64,000 nucleotides of DNA, from the NCBI GenBank assembly GCA_019914995.1, contig CM034145.1, positions 2,914,001 to 2,978,000 of the forward strand, in the 5' to 3' direction. Numbering within the stretch: the stretch's first letter is position 1; every line of letters starts with the position of its first letter. The notes under the pieces were generated by a model, which saw nothing but the letters and a program-made list of their open reading frames with translations, ran no database searches and was not told the origin of the DNA. Source of the stretch: Acanthochlamys bracteata (taxonomy: Eukaryota > Streptophyta > Magnoliopsida > Pandanales > Velloziaceae). The position numbers and the translations under genes were made by a program. Positions 44,001-56,502 of the stretch are shown in pieces.

Positions 44001-44910
44001 CACCCGATTTATCGGGAGATTTTGGACAGAGTTATTCAAGATATTAGGGTCCAAGCTCAACTTATCCACTAACTTCCACCCACAAACCGATGGCCAAACC
44101 GAAAGGGTCAATGCCCTATTAGAAGTATACTTGAGGCATTATGTAAGTGCCAACCAACAAGATTGGGTGAAATTATTGGATATCGTCTAATTCTCATATA
44201 ACTTACAAAAGAGCGAGTCAACTAGGACTAGTCCATTTGAGCTGGTCCTAAGAGAACAACCAATGACTCCCCACACCATTGCAACTGGTTATAAGGGGAA
44301 GAGTCCTTCAGCATACAAATTTGCCAAAGAATGGGAAGAGGAGGCGAAACTTGCTCGGTCCTACTTGACAAAGGTGACAAAAAATATGAAGAAATGGGCG
44401 GACCACAAACGGAGGCACTAAGAATTCAATGAAGGAGACTTAGTCATGATAAAACTCCTTCCCCACTGAGCCCGCACATTTCATCATCTACCAAAATTAC
44501 ATAGAGGTCTTATACGAAGGTATGAAGGATCATTTCCCATTAAGAAGAGAATCGACAAAATGGCTTGCCGGTTAAGATTATCTTCATATTTAGAAATTCA
44601 TCCGGTATTTCATGTTAGCCTCTTGAAACCATACCATGCCGATAAAAAAGATCCAAATAGGAGTGAATCCTCAAGGGCTCTCACCTCCATCGCCACTTCA
44701 CAAGAAGGAGACGTGGAGGAAATTTTAGTCCATCGAGTTATTCCAAGACGTGGTTTTCATCCAAACTACACGGAGTACATGGTAAAATGACCAGATAGTA
44801 AGGCAAGTTGGGAGCATGAGCTTAACTTATGACAGTTTCAACCAAAGATTCAAAAATTCCGCCAAAGCATCTTTCTACGCTGAGGACATTCCGGTGTAGG
44901 TGGAGGAGAA

Positions 44911-45146
44911 TGTCATGGTATACTTCATTATGGCATTTTTTTCTTACCTCTTTGTGTTTAGGATGGGTCTTGTGTAGGTTTTTCTAGAATAGGCATTTTT
45001 CCTTACCTCTTTGTGTCTAGGATGGGTCTTGTGTAGGTTTTTCTAGAATAGGCATTTTTTCTTACCTCTTTGTGTCTAGGATTAGTCTTGTGTATGTTTC
45101 TCTAAAGTAGCTTAAAATACTCTAGAAAAATAAGAAAACTTCAAAA
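44911..45146 (+). repeat. 3' LTR of the chromovirus, with an internal triplication
   Basis: Starts TGTCATGGTATACTTCATTA. A unit of about 60 bp (TCTTACCTCTTTGTGT, GGATGGGTCTTGTGTAGGTT, TTCTAGAATAGGCATTTTT) occurs three times in tandem from about 44,950 to 45,110, against once in the 5' LTR. Confidence 0.65.
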
Positions 45147-45149
45147 AAT

Positions 45150-45345
45150 ATAGATTGTATTATTTCTGTCATCTTGTTCAAGAGACAGAATGGACATGAA
45201 TTTGTGGTCCGATTGAGCTGAAATTTTGTGACTATATTTATAACTCATAGTTCTCCATATCTAATGGTGGAGATTGAATTTAGATATCACTCTGGCCATA
45301 AGCCAGGAAAGGAGTGCCTCTAAGGAAGGAGTACCCCTATTCCCT
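45150..45345. mobile_element. Palindromic TA-flanked family, right arm only
   Basis: CCGATTGAGCTGAAATTTTG (45,209), then ACTCATAGTTCTCCATAT and AATGGTGGAGATTGAATTTA match the right arms of the intronic elements 20 kb away. The end, GGAGTGCCTCTAAGGAAGGA then GTACCCCTATTCCCTA, has the family's terminal repetition. It abuts the chromovirus end, and the left arm is missing. Confidence 0.65.
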
Positions 45346-45748
45346 AATCACAGGAGAGATTAGCGCACGAATATTTTTGAAAAAAACGTATTAATTCTTT
45401 TATTCTCTTTCCTCGTAAAAAAATGATTGCATCATAACTGTAACCTCACCCTCACACACACCCTCACCTGAACGTGAATGTTAGACCAAGACTGGACCGT
45501 CCAAATCGATCCGAAATCTATCGACCCGGACACTAAATCGGTCCGGGTCTGCAAATAAATCTTATAAACGTGCGACCCACCACGACCCAGGTTGATCCGG
45601 GCGGTTTCAAAGTCAACCTGCTGAACTGCTCGCCTGGGTCGAACCGGTGAGCACTGCAAAAAAGAAAACAACTAAAATATGTGCTTGATTTGCAATTTTG
45701 TTGATAGTAAAAATCAAACGGATGAAAATCGCTCTGCAGTAGCTCTTA

Positions 45749-46033
45749 GGGCGTGTTTCAAACACCGTTAACTCTACTTTCTCCCGCCAAATTTTGAGTT
45801 TCAACATTCATATGTTTCAATTACATAGAAAACTCAGAACTCCACTTCCACATGCGAAACTCTAATTTCAACTTTCTTATTTGCACATTTTTCAATGCAA
45901 TTATATTTTTTAATTTTTAACACACTTTTAAAAACTATTAAAACACAAACACTAAACTCCACTTTCACTTTATTTTTCAAAAAACTCTAATTCACTTTCC
46001 CAAAACTTAGTTACGAGAATTTGAAACATGGCC
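45749..46033. mobile_element. Tourist-like (PIF/Harbinger) MITE
   Basis: Terminal inverted repeats GGGCGTGTTTCAAAC and, at the right end, TTTGAAACATGGCC are bordered on both sides by TTA (45,746-45,748 and 46,034-46,036). A 3 bp TTA target duplication and GG(G/C)C-type ends define Tourist-like elements. It is 285 bp, AT-rich and non-coding. Confidence 0.8.
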
Positions 46034-46036
46034 TTA

Positions 46037-47888
46037 GCTAGTTTCTTCTTCGATCTAGGTTTTTCAGTCTTCACTTCAACAATTTCGTCTCCGGCTCAAT
46101 CCGATCTTTGGTCTCTCAGGTTCCTACTCCGGCTCAGTTTGCACTTCATCAATTTCATTAATTTTTCATCTAAGTTATTCTCCGGCTATTACGGCTCCGG
46201 CTTCATTGAATTTGTTGCTCGCTCGGTTGATTTCATCAGACCGGTGTCGGCGTCGTCGAATTCGTCGCCTCAGCTTCAATTTCGCTATTTCGTCTTAGAA
46301 TTTCTCTGCTACAAAGTTACAATTTCGTCTCTACTTTGTCTAATTCCTCTACTCCCTGCTCCGGCAATAATTTTGTAACCCCTCCGGTCGGCTACTCTGC
46401 AATCTGTTTACTGCTGTAACAATTTCGTCGGTTTCTCCATTTCTTTCTGTATTTGTTTAAAGTAACTCTATAGAGATTAGCATGACTTAATCATATTCCT
46501 TGTAGTGGTCGAGATCCATACAAGGACTAAAAAAGATGATCTTGCATCATGTATGCAGGTATATCTTATGCTTACAACTTTATGCTCATAGAAAAGATGT
46601 ATCTAGAACATAAGTAGCCAATATAAACTTTCAAAATTTAAAATTGATGATGACTTTGTAAAATTTTTCTGACAGAGTTTGGAGTGGCTGGTGAAGGACA
46701 TATTGTTACAATAGCGCATTCTTGTCTATCCCTAATCTCATCAGAATTTCAGAAAGTACCAAGGGTGACGATATCTCATTTTGTTCTCTCCCTTATGATA
46801 TTAGTAGCATGCAGAGATACGTAGAGTTTTGTGTAATCTATTCTAGTTTTTATTAGTCACGTTTTTATTATTTCTTTCCTACACATTTGTAAATATGGTA
46901 GGTGTAGAGAGGTAGGAGAATAGTTGTAGATCTAGTGTTGGGGGATTCATATAGAGAGACATTGTTATATCGATGAAAACATAGAGACAACAGAGATATT
47001 GTATTTCATGTAAAGAGACTTTGCTAGCCTATATTTTTTTGTAAGAAACCACATTATCGTTAAGGACAAATGTAATTGATTCCCTTCGAATTTGGCATTG
47101 TTTCCGTGTTTTAGCATTTCTAGTGTTCTTACTCATCTAGATGCTACTAAACTATTTATCTTCATAGATTACATAGCAATACAAATAAAATGAATACAAT
47201 GCTTTTATCCTTTTTCTCTAGTTACAAAAGTAAACTAACTGAATAGTTGTTGCCTAGTGAATGTTATTGCAATTAGTTGTAACTTGTTACTTGTTAGCTG
47301 GTTGCAAAGAATTGCTCTAGGGATGTCATTTTTGTTATTTGTAACTTGTAATTATTACTTGATGTTGAGATGTTATTGTTTGTATTTTTAACTTGATATC
47401 ATATTGCTTATTGTTGGCTGGATGGTAATATCTATTATTGATATTCTTACTTATTATTGGTGATGTTGTTGTTAACTTGTGATTAGCTTATTTGCTGCCT
47501 TGCTGGATGGTATTTGAGGCTTATTGTTGCCTTCTTTATGGTATTGATGTTGTTGTTGGAACTTACATGTTATGATGGTATGGATGATATTAAGTTACCA
47601 AACATACTTAGGCAAACCAGTGACTGAATAGTGACTGGTGAGGTGGTGAGGTTGACCAGAATAGCAAGCTGAGTGACCGTTCGGGTCAGTTCTAACAACA
47701 CTGTTTATAATGTTAATGTTTTTTTAATGAAATGTAAATGTCAATGGTCGTGAACGGAATATGGATTTCCAAACAAGTCTTGTTCTGCAATCTAATTAAT
47801 TTTTGCTATTCATTTCAGTACTTTTGCAGCAAGGTTTGCTTCGTGAAAGCTGAATAACACTTGCAGAGCTAGAGATCATCACAAGCAC
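46037..47888. other. Intergenic DNA without supported gene
   Basis: 46,040-46,440 has a moderately GC-rich, TC-rich composition like a leader. The open frame 46,028-46,378 begins inside the MITE and shows no domain. The remainder is AT-rich, with many ATTGTT/TTGTTGTT words at 47,230-47,580. No RNA gene seen. Confidence 0.5.
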
Positions 47889-47896
47889 TTCATAAC

Positions 47897-48322
47897 TAGA
47901 GATGCAAAATATGGGCCGATGGGCCCAGTTTGACCCGCCCGGGCCAAATGAATCAACCAGGCTAACTTGGCCCTATTCTATTACTTAGGCCGGGTCAGCC
48001 TAGTCCGATTTTATTTTGATGATCCAGTCCAACAGTTAAGATAAAAAAATTATTAAGATAAAAAAATAAATATTAAATATTTTTTATTATTAATATTTTT
48101 TTATATTTAAAAATATTTTATTATTAAAAAATATTTTTTATGAAAAAATTAATTTGAACAACAGTTAATGTTGACCAGAATAACAAGTCAACATTGACCA
48201 CATAGGCAGGCCACCTAACAGGCCGATAATGTCTGCCCGAGTTTGTTACTATTTACGGACTAGATGGGCCAAATCTCGGCCCAATTGATCTGGCTAGCGT
48301 CCGGCTTGGATTTGCATCTCTA
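47897..48322. mobile_element. hAT-type MITE, copy 1
   Basis: Ends TAGAGATGCAAAATATGGGCC and, inverted, TAGAGATGCAAATCCAAGCC. Flanks TTCATAAC (47,889-47,896) and TTCATAAT (48,323-48,330) form an 8 bp target duplication with one difference, as expected for hAT elements. The 426 bp are AT-rich in the middle and GGCC-rich at the ends, and non-coding. A relative lies at 58,854-59,244. Confidence 0.78.
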
Positions 48323-48475
48323 TTCATAATTGGAACTGCATAACCGTGATATCACATTGCTTTTGAGGAACACTCTGCAAACTAGCTCACTAGATGATTC
48401 TCAAACAGAAACACAACCATATTACTGTAGAACTTGGCTACTAGAAGATAATTGCATAAGATTAATCATAAGATA

Positions 48476-48876
48476 ATTTCCAGAAGATAATCAGCTGAGT
48501 GAGAGGGAGAAGGTTCGTCCACGAACGAGTGCGAAGAGGAAGAGGAAGAGAAAGAAAATAGAGAAAGGAAAGAAGGAAGAGCATAAAATTGGAGTTGACG
48601 GAATTATCCTTGTACAGTGGTTATGGAAAGCGCTCGTCCGTGCGATGAAAGCGGACCATCAAATGACGATTCGACAATTTCCAGAAGATAATCAACTGAG
48701 TGAGAGGGAGAAGGTTCGTCCACGAACGAGTGCGAAGAGGAAGAGAAAGAAAATAGAGAAAGGAAAGAAGGAAGAGCATAAAATTGGAGTTGACGGAATT
48801 ATCCTTGTACAGTGGTTATGTAAAGCGCTCGTTCGTGCGATGAAAGCGGACCATCAAATGACAATCCGACAGTCCA
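48476..48876. repeat. Tandem duplication, two units of about 201 bp
   Basis: ATTTCCAGAAGATAATCA begins at 48,476 and again at 48,677. Both units continue with GGAGAAGGTTCGTCCACGAA, AGTGCGAAGAGGAAGAG, TTATCCTTGTACAGTGG and GATGAAAGCGGACCATCAAA. They differ at only a few positions, including one AGGAAG unit. The plus strand stays open across part of it, but no domain is visible. Confidence 0.85.
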
Positions 48877-48889
48877 CTGCGGGATGTGC

Positions 48890-50054
48890 GCACACATCGC
48901 GTACATCAAATCTGAACTATCAGATTTGGATGGGATGGTCCAAATTCAACCTGCGTTTTCTTCTTTACGAGTGTACTTTGTAAGGGCACGCTCATATGCC
49001 TTATACAGTGTCACACCCAAATAAGTTATTCTTTTGTTTATTGTTTTTCTTCCCTCATTTCTTCCTTGCTCCTTGTTTCTTCTCTTCTTCATTCCTCCTC
49101 CCTAGCCCGATCCATCACCTCTCCCAGCCGGCGATCGTCGGGTGGGAGAGATTAGTACTGACCTTGAGCAATTATTTTTCAAATTCCGAGTTGTTAAGAG
49201 GTATGACAAAATCCATCTCCAGGTACCCAACATCAAAAAGATGTTTTGATGCTCTTGTCTAATCTCTAAGGGAAGAGCTTGAGAGGAAGACAGGAAGAGA
49301 TCAATCATCCGCAAACAGATCAATTCCAGTTACAATGTATAGCTTTCTCCGTAAACTATGTTGATAAATACACTGTATAGCTCTTAGTAAAACATATTGA
49401 TCAATTCTAGTTACAGTGTGTAGCTCTCTGTAAAATATGTTAATTTCCAATTACAATGGTGTTGTTGTTTGCTCATACTTAACTTCTAACTAGTTGCTAT
49501 GTAATCGTGTTCTGTGAACTTCTGAATATAGAAATTGAGCAAGCTATTTCTGAAGTTGATAAACCACAAGTTGTAGCAGACTTGAATCTCAGGAAGTACG
49601 ATTAGAGCAGTAATTAGTAATCAGAACAGAAAATTAATCAACTGCGAAGCAAATCGTAATGCTAACATAAACAAAACAAAACCTACATTTGAACTTATTA
49701 CAATTTACAACTAGTTCTTTTTACAAAAGATGACAATAATTTTCAATTGAATTACAACAAGTTCTTTGCACAAAAAATGACATCTTTATATTTCCTACAT
49801 TTTCTACAACAGCGATCTTTGCTATCATACCAAACAATTAAACAGCTATATAATGTTGCATCATCAGCTAGACACAAACACACACGGACACACACCACTG
49901 CAGAACAAAAAATTTGAATTGAATCACTTATAAATTAGTATTTATTCAAAATAAAATTTAACAATTTATTATATACCAAAAAATAGACAGGAAGAACTCT
50001 AGCAGGTTAATCTTGATTCATGTTTCAATCAACCATAGGCATAGCTTCTTCCGC
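48890..50054. other. Intergenic DNA, possible exon remnant, no named gene
   Basis: 48,996-49,350 includes coding-like sequence (LSNYFSNSELLRGMTKSISR, then RYPTSKRCFDALV and, after a stop, SLREELERKTGRDQSS) that I do not recognise. A short near-repeat, CAATTC(C/T)AGTTACA(A/G)TGT, recurs at about 49,320, 49,405 and (weaker) 49,445. The rest is AT-rich. Confidence 0.35.
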
Positions 50055-50059
50055 AGTAA

Positions 50060-51468
50060 TGTTGCTTTCGCAAGTGTACTCACAAGTAATACAATAATGA
50101 GAAAAGTATCGTTCCCACGAGGATTGATTAACTTATTAAGTACCAAAAATAACTAATTCTAGGATTATTAGAGCAATTAATCTAAAAGAGTTAATGCTAA
50201 AACTAAAGAAAGCAAAACAAGCTAAAACTAATACTCGTAAGATTTCAATGACTTAAGCGCTAAGGCATTTGATTTCACCGTAACTAATCCAGTTCAACTC
50301 TGTATTCGTGCTATCGAAGTTTATAATCTTTATTAACAGTTGAAAAACCCTAACTTCTTTGATATACTTTCTCAAACTATACCAAAAATACTTTCATGCA
50401 ATAACTCACTATATCCTTTGTAAATTAACATACAAGAAAGCTCATTAAGTTCTATGACATCCTATATTAACTACATGAACCATAAGAGTACATCTCTGTC
50501 TCTTATGAAATTCACGTCATTCATCACAAAGACTAATTCATACATCACATCTCTGTCTCAATACGAATCTCAAATCGATTGAATACTGGCCAGATACTCA
50601 AAAGCATTAAGCACGGTAATGAATACTCAATAAACAATTATAAAACTTCGAATAGCATAAAATTAAGAATTAAATCTTTATAGTTAGGCTACATCATAGC
50701 CCCAGTAAGGAGGAATTTAGCTCATAGTTATCAGATCTAACAAAATAAAGAGAAACATGAGAGATAAAACAAAAAAACCCTGAACAAAGAATGGTGTCGA
50801 GCGAACTGCCGTCTCTTTTCTTTGTTCTGTGCTTCCGTCCTTCTTTCTCCCCGTTCTAGCAGCAATAACCCCAGAAATAAACCCTAGATGAGCCGCCACT
50901 TCCTGCTATCTCTCCCCTCCTTTGGAAATCCAAAAATTGGGTATTTAAAATCATAGGATTTTTCTTTCCATAATTAGGTTGGTGTAGTCCAAGCTAATCC
51001 GAACTCTTTGTCCACCTATTTTGTCTGCACCATTTTGGGGTTTATTTGGCCTCAGAAAAATAAATTAAAATATTTAAAATTAAGATCAATGCCTTATGTT
51101 TCCAACCATATATCACACATATCATTTAAAAATCGGGAAGGCTATCAAGTGTACTCGTTTCAGAAACTGCGCACATGTTTCGGGTCTGCATCGTATCTCA
51201 ACTTCTTCTGTGAATACATATCAAATGGTTGCCTATAAAATTCTGAAATAATTCATGGACCAATTTGAATATCTTGGCTTTTAATCTCAGTTGGCCGTTC
51301 ACAAAATCTCCACAAAAAAGTCAAATTTTCATAAAAAACTCTCAGACTGCACGAAATTACTGAAAATTAAGAAAAACAAAAAATTAATATTCTTTTTTAT
51401 TTCTCTATATAAAAATAAGCACATCTGATGCAAGATGCATGATATTATGTACATATTTGAGCACATCA
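50060..51468 (-). repeat. 3' LTR of the Athila element (empty of MITE)
   Basis: 1,409 bp, preceded inside the element by the purine tract GTGGGGATATT on the minus strand. It matches 58,072-59,884 after removal of the hAT-type MITE and its duplicated 8 bp (1,414 bp), and keeps the uninterrupted site GTGCTTCCGTCCTTCTTTC near 50,830. Confidence 0.9.
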
Positions 51469-52800
51469 AATATCCCCACACTTAGACTTTTGCTCGCCCT
51501 CGAATAATAAAATAAATATTAATTGTTCATGTAGCTTGGTTGAATTTTATAACATCATTATGTTAAGATCTGTCATTGAATGCATAATTCATGAAAATTT
51601 TCCAAAGCACAATCAATTATATTTTCTCGATGACACACTCACTTGTTCAGATGAAAGCAAAAAATTTAAGGCAAGAAAGCAAAACTCATGAATATAAGTA
51701 CTTAGATGGTCAACAAGCTCAAATGCCTATTTTGATCTCTTCGACTCTTGTAATCTCAGTATTGAAGTTTAAATCGAGCAAGTCAAACTATCTAGTATCT
51801 GAATTCCCCTTTCGTGTACAGGACTTAGTTAGGTATATCATTATTATTATTATTTTTTTATTTTTAAAATTTTTTTACAGTCGATAGCTTTCACACTATC
51901 ACGAAGGTAGCCCTTTTTCTTGGTAGATTATCTCCTATATATTTGTTGTACATAGGGCCAAATTACTCAAGGCTAGCTTTCACACTTTCGTGTAGGTAGC
52001 TCTTTTCGACTGGATAAGTCTGACTAGTGCAATGTCTTTTACGGAGACACTAGTTAGGAATAGAGTTCTAGTATATAGTCAATGCTCAATATAACTTCTC
52101 AAGCCAACATTACATAGCTTCAGATCTCAAAATGACAACAAGAGCAAATTAATTCTCTAAGCTACTCATGATCACAAGTTCAAGCTAACAAATACCACAT
52201 TCATCACTAGTTAACATAAGAATTAATTTCAATAGCTATGCATTTAGTCCATCTCCAAGAATTAAGATTCAAGACAGAAAATTTTCATAATAAGTGGTGT
52301 ACTCCAACCAACTAAGCAACAACAACATAAGCATTACAAACATTTCTCTACCCCCACATTTGGAACTAATGTTGTACTCAATGTGTATACTAAACAAATA
52401 TAAGCAAAGAGGAGAGATTAGATAGCGTCCCTGATATTTGTGCTTGCTCACTAAATATTCCTTATGCTTATATGCACTTGTATATTTCTCCATGTCATTT
52501 GAAATTTATTAGAATTAAATACAAATCAAAATAGAAAACTAACTAAAAATTCAAAATAAATGAAAACTAAATCATGAAAACTTTGGGTTGCCTCCCAGTA
52601 AACGCTTTATTTATAGTCTATAGCTTGACTTCTTTTCCTCTATGCCGGTTCAAGGAGGATGGCCGTCTTGTTGCTGTCAAAACTAGCAAAATATGGTTTC
52701 AATCGTTGCCCATTAACTTTGAATGTATCTTTTTTTTCATCAGTAACCTCGACTGCTCCGTAAGGAAAAACTCTTACCACAGTGAATGGACCCGACCATC
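51469..52800. other. Non-coding region between integrase and 3' LTR of Athila
   Basis: Begins with the polypurine tract next to the LTR. AGCTTTCACACT(A/T)TC followed by a GTAGG/GTAGC word occurs twice (51,885 and 51,976). Athila elements often have an env-like gene here; none is visible. Confidence 0.55.
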
Positions 52801-52805
52801 TTGAT

Positions 52806-53504
52806 TTAAGCTTTCCAGGTAATAGACGTAACCGCGAGTTGTATAGTACAACTTGCTGTCCAGGTGAACTCCTTTCTTAATATGTTCTTGTCATGCCAGG
52901 CCTTGGTTTTTTCCTTGTAAACTCTAGCGTTTTCATAAGCTTCGTGTCGAAATTCGTCCATTTCATTTAGCTGCAACAGTCTTTTCTCTCCTGCTGCTTG
53001 CATGTCAAAATTCAACTTCTTAACTGCCCAATATGCTCGATGCTCCAGTTCCACAGGTAGATGGCAAGCTTTCCCAAACACTAGGCAATACGGAGACATT
53101 CCAATTGGAGTTTTAAATACTGTGCGGTAAGCCCATAATGCATCGTCTAATTTCTTTGACCAATCTTTCCTTGAAGTGTTCACTGTTTTCTCAAGTATGC
53201 GCTTCAATTCTCGGTTTGAAAATTCAACTTGGTCACTAGTTTGAGGATGATAGGCAGTGGCTACTCGATGTGTGACACCATATTTTCTTAGTAAAGATTC
53301 AAATTGACGATTAGAAAAATATGTACCTTGATCGCTAATGATTGCTCTTGGAGTGCCATACCGAGAAAAGATATATTTTCGCAGAAAATTCACCACAACC
53401 TTATTGTCATTTGTAGGTAATGCCACAGCCTCCACCCACTTGGAGACATAGTCAACAGCAACTAAGATGTATTTACTCGAAAATGAAGAAGGAAATGGTC
53501 CCAT
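52806..53504 (-). CDS. Athila integrase region (fossil)
   Basis: The frame begins [20 protein letters not shown] with the first catalytic Asp in [14 protein letters not shown], continues with [20 protein letters not shown] carrying the second Asp, and [20 protein letters not shown] with the catalytic Glu region. It then runs into [20 protein letters not shown] and [13 protein letters not shown], all standard Gypsy integrase blocks. The fossil is broken in places. Confidence 0.88.
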   Translation of the reverse strand: MGPFPSSFSSKYILVAVDYVSKWVEAVALPTNDNKVVVNFLRKYIFSRYGTPRAIISDQGTYFSNRQFESLLRKYGVTHRVATAYHPQTSDQVEFSNRELKRILEKTVNTSRKDWSKKLDDALWAYRTVFKTPIGMSPYCLVFGKACHLPVELEHRAYWAVKKLNFDMQAAGEKRLLQLNEMDEFRHEAYENARVYKEKTKAWHDKNILRKEFTWTASCTIQLAVTSITWKA

Positions 53505-53774
53505 GAAGTCTATTCCCTATACATCAAACAATTCAACTTCAAGAATATTATTCAGTGGCATCTCATTCTTTCTTGAAATATTTCCCCTTTTTTGGCATTG
53601 ATCACAAGTAGCAACAAATGTATGTGCATCCCAAAATAATGAAGCTTAGTAAAAACCTGATTGTAGTATCTTTGCCGCTATTTTTGTTCCACCAAAGTGA
53701 CCTCCATATCCCGATGAATGACAACGTTGCAGGATGCTTTCCATCTCCTCTTCTGGTACACATCTTCTTATAGT

Positions 53775-55524
53775 CTAATCTGAACATCGTTTGTATAGGA
53801 TTGGATCTTCCCAAATGTAGTGCTTAACATCAGCAAAAAAAATTTTCTTTTGTTGGTAAGATAGATCTGAAGGAATTATGCTACTGGCTAAGTAATTCAC
53901 GAAATCTGCATACCATGGAGCATCGGTACTTCGAAGAAAAAATAACTGTTCATCAGGGAATGCTTCATTAATAACAATGGTAGCCTCTTGACCTTGTTCT
54001 ATCCGAGGTAAGTGATCCGCCACTTGATTTTCAGAACCCTTTCTGTCTCGGATTTCCAAATTAAATTCTTGCAACAGAAGTACCCATCGAATGAGCCTTG
54101 GTTTAGCATCTTTTTTTTTTAGCAAATACTTGAGAGCTGAGTGGTTAGTGTAGACTATCACTTTAGAGCAAACCAAATATGATCAAAACTTTTCAAAAGT
54201 GAACACAACAGCTAGAAGCTCATTCTTTGTAGTTACATAATTCATTTGGGCATATGTCAAGGTTCAGACATTAGCATCATAGATGACATGAAATACTTTA
54301 TTCTTTCGCTACCCCAAGACTGCTCCAACCGCATAGTCATTAGCATCACAGATGATTTCAAAAGAAAAATCTCAAACCAATGCTATAATGATTGGGGTTG
54401 AAATTAGCTTCTATTTTAAAGTGTTAAAAACTTGGAAGCACTCTTTAGAAAATTTAAATGTAATATTTTAAGGAGGTAGCATATAGGCTTTGTTATCTTT
54501 GAAAAAATCTTTGATGAATCGGCGATAGGAACTGGTATGCCCAAGAAAGCTTCTCTTACTCTCACTGAAGCGATAACGTTGTAATAACTTCTACCTTTGC
54601 CCGATTAATTTCTATTCCTTTGGATGAAATGTGATGTCGTAGAAAAACCCTCATGCACCATAAAGAAACATTTCTTCCAATTCACAACTAAATTAGCTTC
54701 CTCACTTCGTTGCAAAACTGAAACCAAATTTCTTAGACAATCATCAAAAGAATATCCTAATACCAAGAAGTTGTCCGTGAAAATCTCAAAAAATCTTTCC
54801 ACCATGTCGGAAAAAATTGCCATTATAAATATTTGGAAAGTTGCTAGTGCATTACATAGGCCAAAAGGCATCCTCCAAATGCAAAAGCTCGATATGGACA
54901 TGTAAAGGTGGTCTTTTCTTGATATTCTGTTGCTATTGGAATTTGATTGTAATCCAAATACCCATCCAAAGAACAACAATATGAATGGCCAGCAAGTCTC
55001 TCCAACATTTGATCAATAAAAGGTAATGAAAAGTGATCCTTCTAAGTGGCATCATTTAGCTTGCGATAATCAATGCATACCCACAATCCTATGACAGTTC
55101 TTGTAGGAATGAGCTCATTGTTATTATTTTTTATTACTATTAATCCTCCTTGTTTTGGTACCACTTGCATAGGACTCACCCATGAGCTATCGGAGATCGG
55201 ATAAATGATTCATGCATCAAATAATTTTAGAACTTCTGCTCTCACCACCTCTTTCACGTTTGGATTCAAACGTCTTTGATTTTCAACTAGAGGCTTGTAG
55301 TTTTCTTCCATTAGGATCTTATGCATGCAAACTAAAGAACTTAAGCCCTTGACATCAGCAATGGACCATCCCAATGCAGCCTTATAATCTCTCAAAATCC
55401 AAAGCAACTTTTTCTCCTCTAAGTCACTCAAAGAAGCCGAAATAATAACAGGAAGTGATGAACTTTCTCCTAGGTATGCATACCTTAGGTGTGAGGGTAT
55501 TTTTATCTTTTTTGAAAAAGACAA
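53775..55524 (-). CDS. Athila reverse transcriptase and RNase H region (fossil)
   Basis: 55,210-55,524 holds the start of the polymerase ([51 protein letters not shown]). 54,605-54,979 holds [13 protein letters not shown] and the [16 protein letters not shown] region near the catalytic site. 53,775-54,176 holds RNase H and linker ([40 protein letters not shown]). Order and spacing fit Gypsy pol. The copy is broken, with several breaks. Confidence 0.85.
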
Positions 55525-56051
55525 GGCTTTTCAATGGATGGAGCTGTCCTAAGAGAGCTTTCCCAAAATCCTCAAACTTCAATCGATCTCCAATATGCGG
55601 TGAAGCTTTCTAAGTAATGAGCATATGACTCAATCTCTATACTTTTTATTAAAAGATTCACCTTGGATAATACAAAATATGCTAAAGGGTCAATTAAATG
55701 GTCTACCTTGACTCATCAACCACCATTCGGTCAACTATGTCAATTCGCAAACAATCAGCCACTGATGGATGGACACTTCATAGCTTCAAATACATTGAAC
55801 GTGACTTGCTCATCTTGTACTACTCAAAAATTTAACTTCCTTCTCGCACATCAATCAATGTTCTTCCACCCTACTAAGAATGATTTCCCAAGAATAATTG
55901 GTATGCCTTTATCTTCTTCCATATCTAGTACAATAAAATCAGTAGGGAATATGAATTTATCCACTTTCACTAGCACATCCTCAAGTATTCCTCTTAGATG
56001 CTTAATAGATCGATCTGCTAGTTGAAGAGAAACTGTGGTTGCCTTTACTTC

Positions 56052-56384
56052 TCACAATCCTAATTTTCTGTAAATAGAGAATCGCATTAAATTAATGCTT
56101 GTACCTAAATCACATAAAGCTTTTTCAAAATGAGAGTTTCCAATAGTGCAAGGTATAGTAAAACTTCCTTGATCTTTTAACTTTGGTGGCAACTTATTTT
56201 GCAAGATAGCACTACACTCCTCGGTTAGCGTCACCGTTTCATAGTCTTCCAGTTTTCGTTTGTTGGACAAAATCTCTTTCATGAACGTTACATAGCTTGG
56301 CATTTGCTCCAACACATCTGCAAAAGGAATGTTAATATGCATCTTTTTAAACACATCGAGAAATTTAGAGAATTGCTTATCCAA
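56052..56384 (-). CDS. Athila protease region (fossil)
   Basis: The frame reads DKQFSKFLDVFKKMHINIPF, then PSYVTFMKEILSNKRKLEDY, GSFTIPCTIGNSHFEKALCD and LGTSINLMRFSIYRKLGL. The CD-LG-SINLMP motif is the aspartic protease site peculiar to Athila-like elements. Confidence 0.82.
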   Translation of the reverse strand: MDKQFSKFLDVFKKMHINIPFADVLEQMPSYVTFMKEILSNKRKLEDYETVTLTEECSAILQNKLPPKLKDQGSFTIPCTIGNSHFEKALCDLGTSINLMRFSIYRKLGL

Positions 56385-56502
56385 TTTGGTCTTTCGAAGG
56401 CATTGAGGAAATGAAATCGGTGGCGCATAAGACTTGGTTGGCTTTCTTCTTTGGCTGATTGGTTAATTCTTAGCTTTCTTCTTTAGTTGATTCATGTTCA
56501 TT

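Larger units (their letters stand above)
40707..45146 (+). mobile_element. Chromovirus (Ty3/Gypsy) fossil
   Basis: LTR-like sequences beginning TGTCA(C/T)GGTAT stand at 40,707 and 44,911, with a purine-rich tract (GGTGGAGGAGAA) just before the second. Between them, on the plus strand, lie a gag remnant with a zinc knuckle (CFLCNGHHLVRECPKQ, about 41,398-41,445), a protease (YALVDTGAIHN), reverse transcriptase ([31 protein letters not shown]-type motif), RNase H, integrase and a C-terminal chromodomain (YTEYMVKWPDSKASWEHEL-like). The chromodomain defines it as a chromovirus. The exact clade is unclear. It is broken, with many breaks, and looks old. Confidence 0.85.

Noticed and set aside
46028-46378. 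116-codon frame on the plus strand
   Set aside because: It begins in the last bases of the Tourist-like MITE, has no recognisable domain and a low-complexity Ser/Phe/Leu composition.
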